Position numbers and translations under genes: made by a program
Shown here: positions 6,701 to 9,990 of the stretch, one piece after another
Numbering within the stretch: position 1 is the first letter of the stretch
How the letters are laid out: the number at the start of each line of letters is the position of its first letter
Assembly (NCBI GenBank): GCA_023248175.1
Contig: JAHFFC010000021.1
Coordinates: forward strand, 1 to 9,990
Direction of reading: 5' to 3'
Length of the DNA stretch: 9,990 nucleotides
DNA from: Candidatus Omnitrophota bacterium
GTDB lineage: Bacteria; Omnitrophota; Gorgyraeia; JACOVV01
The notes under the pieces: model-generated
What the model was told of the DNA's origin: nothing
Database searches by the model: none
Seen by the model: the letters and a program-made list of their open reading frames with translations, nothing else

Positions 6701-6928
6701 TAGATGCCCCGTCGTTCCAGAGCAAACCTCTTCATATGTGGGATTTTTTTTGTGGCCTCCCGTATAACCAGCCACTGCCTCAGTGACACCATCGAGCTGC
6801 TCAAAAGGAGATTCCATACACCAGAAACAGCCCCCGGCAAAGGTGGCTGTTTCTGGTTTTTTCTCTGCATAGAGTCGAGAGGGGGTTATCATAGCCAAAG
6901 TTAATGCTGCCAAGAAAAAACGTCTCAA
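3764..6928 (-). CDS. msrAB: Exported MsrA-MsrB-DUF255 (thioredoxin-like) fusion protein
   Basis: This 1054-residue protein starts at TTG 6928, overlapping the upstream stop by 4 nt (TTGA). Residues 1-21 form a signal peptide ([13 protein letters not shown], cleavage after LYA); RRFFL resembles a twin-arginine motif. MsrA (about 27-195) has GCFWC with catalytic Cys34; Cys201 beyond it could be the resolving cysteine. MsrB (about 220-345) has [25 protein letters not shown] and [11 protein letters not shown] with catalytic Cys330. The usual resolving Cys in SGCGWPSF is Thr276, so Cys237 is a candidate substitute. From 353 on it is a full DUF255/YyaL-type protein: [21 protein letters not shown], then CHWC (403-406) in a thioredoxin fold, then an alpha/alpha-barrel to the end. 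Family knowledge: MsrA and MsrB reduce S- and R-methionine sulfoxide and need thioredoxin-type electrons. I infer that the CHWC domain supplies or relays them in the envelope. Confidence 0.93.
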   Translation of the reverse strand: MRRFFLAALTLAMITPSRLYAEKKPETATFAGGCFWCMESPFEQLDGVTEAVAGYTGGHKKNPTYEEVCSGTTGHLEAVQVTYDSSKINYAQLLDAFWRGIDPTDSIGQFADKGSQYKTAIFYHNEEQKKLAEMSKQELERSGKFDKPVATEIRPAAEFYPAEEYHQGYYLKNPEHYKNYKYHSGREPYLKKMWRNQERACPLLLKMETNEKISQKPQQEELKKKLTPIQYHVTQECGTEPPFQNEYWNNKREGIYVDAVTGEPLFSSLDKFDSGTGWPSFTKPLNSQNVVEKEDKSLFTTRTEVKSRQGDSHLGHVFSDGPAPTGLRYCINSAALRFIPKEDLEKEGYGYGENTNRLIHEKSPYLLQHAHNPVDWYPWGTGAFEKARKEDKSIFLSIGYSTCHWCHVMEEESFENPEIAKIMNENFVSIKVDREERPDLDQIYMQAVMTMTGSGGWPMSVFLTPDGHPFYGGTYFPPEDRWGRPGFKTLLLSISGAWKTKREELVQSSKELVQGFRQQHLTDTTGTLGKETLETAYQHLRGAFDSSYGGFGPAPKFPHSHTISFLLRYWKRTQDAQALAMIEKTLQGMAKGGMYDQVGGGFHRYSTDERWFVPHFEKMLYDQAILAKSYLEAYQATHNPEYARVARDILDYVLRDMTDSAGGFYSAEDADSSPDAAHPNEKREGAFYVWSYQEILQLLGPDITEIVSSFYGVEKEGNVAQDPQGEFGSKNILYQRLSVQTAADQFKKSPQEIEKILAEVQKKLFAARLQRLRPHLDDKILADWNGLMISSFAFASRVLEEPKYLAAAQKAAEFILTKMKRTDGRLLHRYRKEEAAIPAYIEDYAFFIHGLIDLYEASFDPKYVSQAKQLCSEMIRLFWDETRGGFYLTGSDAETLILRPKEVYDGAVPSGNSIAALDLIRLGRLTMEKEFEKKAELLMSAFANGVSQNPSSYSQLLIALDFAIAPSKEIVISGKTQAEETAEVSRLIYQTFIPNKVVAFRPSDDLEAKEIISLVPFLAQQKAIDGKTTLYVCENYACKIPLTDLQRIKEEIQQ

Positions 6929-7494
6929 TTCTTCAGCTCTACCGCCTCTTGCGTGGGCTCAAGCCGAGCGGCCACGGGAATCATATGATCGTTCTCATCG
7001 TAAGTGTATCGAGGCTGACCGTTTACTTTGTGGATCCGGACGCGATCGGATTGTACCCTTAACGCTCCGTCAGACGCTGCGATCACATCGAAATCCAGAT
7101 CCAGAGTTTCCCCCGTATCAACATCTGTCATATCCGTACAGGAGTAGTAATAATCACCTGTTTTCCCCACTCGCTCATGAACTCGAATTAATTCTAAATT
7201 TCTGACCTGTCCTGTTACCTCATCTGTAATCGTGTAGGAACCATTTTGTTGAACAGCTTCATCAATGAATCCACTGATGGAGGACCGAATAGCCTCCGGT
7301 GTTGGCTCTACGGCAACCACCGCAGGTTGCGACTGCATTGCGGTTCCACCATGTTCTTTCGCATGATCGTGTCCGGCATGTTCCTTACCTGCGTGTTCTT
7401 TCCCTCCATGTTCTGCCGCCCAGCTCAGTGGCTGGAAAGCGAACGTCCCCACTACTAAAGCGATTCCTGCGGTATCAATCCACCGTGTTCTCAT
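6925..7494 (-). CDS. Exported His-rich protein of unknown function
   Basis: This 189-residue protein has a signal peptide (about 1-27, ending SWAA). A His-rich segment (28-50) follows with repeated KEHAG and HDH units: His29, 34, 39, 42, 44 and 48, probably binding a metal such as Cu, Zn or Ni. The rest (about 66-175) is a compact domain with [43 protein letters not shown] and [12 protein letters not shown], which reads as a small alpha+beta domain. I recall similar unnamed exported proteins from Nitrospirota but cannot name a family. A strong AAAGGAGG (7501-7508) lies 6 nt before the ATG. It begins 21 nt after the transglutaminase-like gene and overlaps the start of the Msr fusion, so all three share one mRNA. 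A metal chaperone or sensor role is inference. Confidence 0.8.
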   Translation of the reverse strand: MRTRWIDTAGIALVVGTFAFQPLSWAAEHGGKEHAGKEHAGHDHAKEHGGTAMQSQPAVVAVEPTPEAIRSSISGFIDEAVQQNGSYTITDEVTGQVRNLELIRVHERVGKTGDYYYSCTDMTDVDTGETLDLDFDVIAASDGALRVQSDRVRIHKVNGQPRYTYDENDHMIPVAARLEPTQEAVELKN

Positions 7495-7515
7495 TGCATT
7501 CCTCCTTTGTGTTTT

Positions 7516-8505
7516 TTAGACATTGATATTTTTATAATACAATGACACCTTAATTCCGTTTTGCGGTTGTCCGTCTACTTCAATATACGGGTAGAATAAG
7601 ATATTGATAGGCCCTCCTTTCTGTTTCGGGACTAACTCGATATCCCGTCCCACACTGATCATGAATTTATTAGGATCAAAATTGCCAAAATAGTCCTCCT
7701 TCTTTTCAGGATGTTTCCATGCCTCCGAAGCATCGACCGGTTTCCATCCTTCCCCGTTCTCGTAGAACTCTGCCCAGCAATGGTAGCCGGGAATTTCTCC
7801 CTCCTCGCTTTGTTCAGGGATGGTGACACCGATTTTAAATCGTGAGGGGATTTCCGCCGCCAATGCCATGGAAATAAACAACGAGTGAAAATCGGTGCAA
7901 TTCCCAGCCCCGACCTGGCAAGCACGAAGAGTATCCCCTTTTCCCCAGCCGGGGATCGTCTTATCGTACTTCATGTGTGCTAAGACATAGTCATAGACCC
8001 CCCTTGCCTTTTCGGCGAGTTGCCGTCTCCCCCCCGTTGCTATTTTGCTTCGCTGGCGAACATCGTCATTGATAACCATCAAGATTGAAGGCTGCAGATA
8101 TTTTTGCAAGGTAGAAACGTTCTTACGAGATTGGTATTCTCTCTGATCAGTGATGACATGGTATTTGACCTTTAAGTGAATCTGCGGGGGCAACGGAGCC
8201 TGCAAAGAAATATAAAGGAGGTCATTTCCAAAGATGGGATCTTTCTCAATCTCGTACGGTAATTCCGTTTCGATCTTCCGTGAGAGTACTTTTTGGCCAT
8301 CTCGTGTATTTCCCAAAGGGACCCAGATACGGACCTCCTTTGCCCCTGCCGTTATTTCAGGGATTCTTCCTATATAAGAAAGCTCAAACTCCCGCCTTTC
8401 GGGGAAAGGGATAAGCCGTTCCATTTGGCACCACGATTGCCAACTCTGAACGGATACAATGGTCAGACAAACAAGAAGGGCAAACTGTTGGATCACTTGT
8501 CGCAT
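7516..8505 (-). CDS. Exported transglutaminase-like (papain-fold) protein
   Basis: The 329-residue protein has the transglutaminase-like core with its catalytic triad visible: Cys203 in GAGNCTDFHSLF, His242 in GYHCWAEFY and Asp258 in PVDASEAW. The N-terminal third (about 38-150) is a beta-rich region (EVRIWVPLG, HLKVKYHVITD) common in bacterial members. Family knowledge: bacterial members mostly act as peptidases or have unknown substrates rather than cross-linking proteins. The frame is open further upstream to ATG 8625, but ATG 8505 gives a clean signal peptide (MRQVIQQFALLVCLTIVSVQ) and follows a good promoter directly, so I chose it. No Shine-Dalgarno precedes it. It is the first gene of a three-gene operon of exported proteins; with the Msr fusion it suggests envelope protein maintenance. 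Confidence 0.88.
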   Translation of the reverse strand: MRQVIQQFALLVCLTIVSVQSWQSWCQMERLIPFPERREFELSYIGRIPEITAGAKEVRIWVPLGNTRDGQKVLSRKIETELPYEIEKDPIFGNDLLYISLQAPLPPQIHLKVKYHVITDQREYQSRKNVSTLQKYLQPSILMVINDDVRQRSKIATGGRRQLAEKARGVYDYVLAHMKYDKTIPGWGKGDTLRACQVGAGNCTDFHSLFISMALAAEIPSRFKIGVTIPEQSEEGEIPGYHCWAEFYENGEGWKPVDASEAWKHPEKKEDYFGNFDPNKFMISVGRDIELVPKQKGGPINILFYPYIEVDGQPQNGIKVSLYYKNINV

Positions 8506-8513
8506 AAATCCAT

Positions 8514-8542
8514 ATTTTATTGCAAACGCGTTTTGAATGCAA
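8514..8542 (-). promoter_or_regulatory. Sigma-70-type promoter of the transglutaminase/His-rich/Msr operon
   Basis: On the - strand TTGCAT (8542-8537), a 17-nt spacer and TAAAAT (8519-8514) match the sigma-70 pattern in four of six and five of six positions. The expected start is near 8507, only about 2 nt before the chosen ATG at 8505, implying a leaderless or nearly leaderless transcript. It lies in the 125-nt gap after the second TPM gene; I see no convincing terminator in that gap, so read-through from lemA-TPM-TPM is also possible. Confidence 0.6.
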
Positions 8543-8630
8543 CTTGCCAATGGGGGCGTCTTGTGAGTTTCCTGACTTTGGCTGGTTTTTACAAAAATAA
8601 CCCCACAAAACTGGGATGTACCCATGGGAG

Positions 8631-9086
8631 CTAGGAATAGGAGATTTCGTCAGGGAGTTCATTGATGTCGTCTCTTTCGTGTGGGAAATATTCTCTCAGT
8701 TTTTCACCAATCAAGCGAACTGCTTCGACAATGCCATCGGCAAAGCGATTCTTCTTGAAATGTTCGGTCATTGTCTGAGCCATTTCGTCCCAGAGTCCCT
8801 CCGGAACCTTTTCATGGATTCCTACGTCTCCAATCACAGCGAATCGTCTGCTTTTTACGTTAAGAAAGATTAAGACACCGTTTCTAGTTTTGGTATTGGT
8901 CATTCCAATTTTTTCAAAGATTTCATTGGCATGGGCCAAGATGTCTTCTTGGGTTCTTCTTACCAAATGGACACGGATTTCGCCGGAAGTTTTCTTCTCT
9001 ACTTCCCGAATAACAGCGGCGATTTGTTCTTTTTCTTTTTTTGAGAAAAAGAGAATCGGTTCAGAGCTACGATTACCAACGCCCAC
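8631..9086 (-). CDS. Soluble TPM-domain protein
   Basis: The TPM domain covers almost the whole 151-residue product: FFSKKEKEQIAAVIREVEKKTSGEIRVHL, NGVLIFLNVKSRRFAVIGDVGIHEKVP and FADGIVEAVRLIGEKL are the expected blocks. There is no signal peptide or membrane segment, so it is probably cytoplasmic. The frame extends upstream over the Gly-rich end of the neighbouring gene, but that part is not TPM-like. GTG 9086 is preferred because GGAGG (9096-9092) lies 5 nt upstream, though GTG 9092 is possible. It overlaps the upstream TPM gene by 14 nt. Family knowledge: TPM (TPM_phosphatase, Psb32/YgcG) proteins are linked to membrane-complex maintenance; the biochemical activity in bacteria is not settled. 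It commonly follows lemA and a YgcG-like gene, as here. Confidence 0.85.
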   Translation of the reverse strand: MGVGNRSSEPILFFSKKEKEQIAAVIREVEKKTSGEIRVHLVRRTQEDILAHANEIFEKIGMTNTKTRNGVLIFLNVKSRRFAVIGDVGIHEKVPEGLWDEMAQTMTEHFKKNRFADGIVEAVRLIGEKLREYFPHERDDINELPDEISYS

Positions 9087-9942
9087 TGGCACCTCCACCT
9101 CCGAAGCTTCCGCCTCCTCCTGAGAAACCGCCGCCACCCGAAAATCCTCCCCCACCTCCTGAGAAACCACCGAAGCCCGTTCGTGTACCATAATAACCCC
9201 CTTGGGAGGAAAGGCGCGCATTGAAAAACGCCCGGTAGAGAAAATTAAAGAAGAAGAACAGAAAAGCAAAGCGAAGCCCCCACCCCCAGAAGGTGTAGCG
9301 ATTATGGTAAAGACGATGTCCAAAAAAGTAAGCAGTGTATCGAATTAGATCAATGATCGAAAGAACGGCCACAAAAATGAGGAAAAATATCAAGAATGCC
9401 GAAAGTTGTACATCCCCGGAAGGTTTTTCAGGCTCCGTTTTGAATTCTCCCTGCGTCGCCTGCATAATGGCGACCACGCCGTCGGTAATCCCTTCTTCAA
9501 ATCTTCCTTGTGAGAAATGCGGAACCACAATCTGGTGAATTATTTGCCCCGCGAGGGCATCGGGTAAAACTCCTTCTAATCCATAGCCAACTTCAATTCG
9601 AATCAGATGGTCATCTCTGATGATCAGAAAGATAACTCCATTATCGCGCCCTTTTTGCCCTACTTTCCATCTCTCTGCCAGGTGGATGGAGAATTCTTCT
9701 AGCGGTTCTCCGCCGAGGGTGGGCAAGATAACGACAACGACTTGGTTGGTAGTTTTCTGTTCGTAGTCACGAAGAGTTTGTTCCAGCTGATTTCTTGTTT
9801 GGGCAGAGAGAAGATCGGCGTGATCAGTGACATACCCTTCCGGACGGGCGGGAATTTCAACAGCACCCACAGCGCTAAAAAGAGCAAGCCACCCCAAACA
9901 CAGAGTAATACCAACAATAAAGGGTCTCTGGAATCGGAACAT
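9073..9942 (-). CDS. YgcG-like TPM-domain membrane protein with Gly-rich tail
   Basis: This 289-residue protein has a signal peptide (about 1-27, AVGA), then a TPM domain (about 36-160) with YVTDHADLLS, TTNQVVVVILPTL, NGVIFLIIRDD, RIEVGYGLEGVLPD and FEEGITDGV. Two membrane segments follow (about 180-200 and 218-240, very rich in Phe), and a tail (247-289) of GGF/GGGG repeats ending GASGRW. This is the classic YgcG layout: a TPM domain held outside the cytoplasmic membrane and a Gly-rich low-complexity tail. Family knowledge: it is usually encoded next to lemA; the role is thought to be membrane or complex stability but is not proven. The ATG lies 3 nt after the LemA-like stop, with AAGGA just before it, so the genes are coupled. 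Confidence 0.92.
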   Translation of the reverse strand: MFRFQRPFIVGITLCLGWLALFSAVGAVEIPARPEGYVTDHADLLSAQTRNQLEQTLRDYEQKTTNQVVVVILPTLGGEPLEEFSIHLAERWKVGQKGRDNGVIFLIIRDDHLIRIEVGYGLEGVLPDALAGQIIHQIVVPHFSQGRFEEGITDGVVAIMQATQGEFKTEPEKPSGDVQLSAFLIFFLIFVAVLSIIDLIRYTAYFFGHRLYHNRYTFWGWGLRFAFLFFFFNFLYRAFFNARLSSQGGYYGTRTGFGGFSGGGGGFSGGGGFSGGGGSFGGGGASGRW

Positions 9943-9945
9943 TCC

Positions 9946-9990
9946 TTAAAATTTTACCGTCGGTGCTTTTGCCGCCCCTTCGTCGGCTTG
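9946..9990 (-). CDS. lemA: C-terminal end of a probable LemA-family protein (partial)
   Basis: Only 14 codons and the TAA stop are present (QADEGAAKAPTVKF). LemA proteins typically end in a short Ala-rich stretch followed by AP-x-V-x-F, which fits. The gene directly precedes two TPM genes, the usual lemA neighbourhood. Family knowledge: LemA is a small protein with an N-terminal membrane anchor and a helical bundle. The call rests on this short tail plus synteny; the main gene lies beyond the window. Confidence 0.6.
   Translation of the reverse strand, partial: QADEGAAKAPTVKF

Noticed and set aside
7341..7411. Short repeats (CATG-rich) considered as a non-coding repeat array
   Set aside because: They encode the KEHAG/HDH histidine cluster of the exported protein and stay in frame.
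8493..8513. Six-codon frame MDLCDK on the - strand just before the transglutaminase-like gene
   Set aside because: It begins directly after the -10 box, upstream of the likely transcription start, and has no ribosome binding site.
7516..8625. Longer transglutaminase-like protein starting at ATG 8625
   Set aside because: The extra 40 residues are polar with no family similarity, would bury the signal peptide, and span the predicted promoter at 8514-8542.
9073..9180. Tandem GGAGG-rich repeats considered as a CRISPR or VNTR
   Set aside because: They are codons of the Gly-rich tail of the YgcG-like protein, in frame and typical for that family.
8631..9323. 230-codon version of the second TPM protein
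   Set aside because: The first ~79 residues are an out-of-frame reading of the neighbouring gene's membrane and Gly-rich coding sequence; the TPM domain and a proper ribosome binding site support GTG 9086.

Overview
The window reads as chromosomal DNA from an uncultured, probably Gram-negative bacterium. At least four predicted products carry signal peptides, base composition looks moderate (high-40s % GC by eye, not computed), and there are interspersed palindromic repeats of the kind common in environmental genomes (Nitrospirota, Desulfobacterota, Omnitrophota, cyanobacteria). I cannot fix the phylum. The histidine-rich exported protein reminds me of hypothetical proteins in Nitrospirota, but this is only an impression.

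Left part (1-1406, + strand): the last codons of a probable antitoxin, a MazF/PemK-family toxin, and a DUF1573 protein are linked by 1-nt and 4-nt overlaps. The DUF1573 gene appears to have taken in repeat-like DNA in frame at its 5' end and in a loop near its 3' end.

Repeat zone (1407-1794): this gap between convergent genes holds a ~107-bp element bounded by a perfect 15-bp inverted repeat. A second ~140-bp palindromic element with 10-11-bp terminal inverted repeats, flanked by a 12-bp direct repeat, abuts it. A clear intrinsic terminator for the gene entering from the right follows.

Middle (1795-3763, - strand): an alpha-glucan phosphorylase (glgP) is preceded by a compact unit with a near-consensus sigma-70 promoter, a leader hairpin, a ribosome binding site, a 9-codon ORF (Met-Ala-Ala-Lys6) and an intrinsic terminator. 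It could be a free-standing micro-gene or small RNA, or a leader-peptide attenuator for glgP. It is the most original object in the window.

Right-middle (3764-8542, - strand): a predicted promoter and three tightly packed genes encode exported proteins: a transglutaminase-like protease-fold protein, a His-rich protein of unknown function, and a 1054-residue MsrA-MsrB-DUF255 fusion. The fusion joins both methionine sulfoxide reductases to a thioredoxin-like CHWC domain and an alpha/alpha-barrel domain. Together they suggest an envelope protein repair or quality-control operon.

Right end (8631-9990, - strand): a LemA C-terminus, a YgcG-like TPM protein with a Gly-rich tail, and a second soluble TPM protein form the familiar lemA-TPM-TPM cluster. 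No tRNA, rRNA, CRISPR array or transposase gene was seen.
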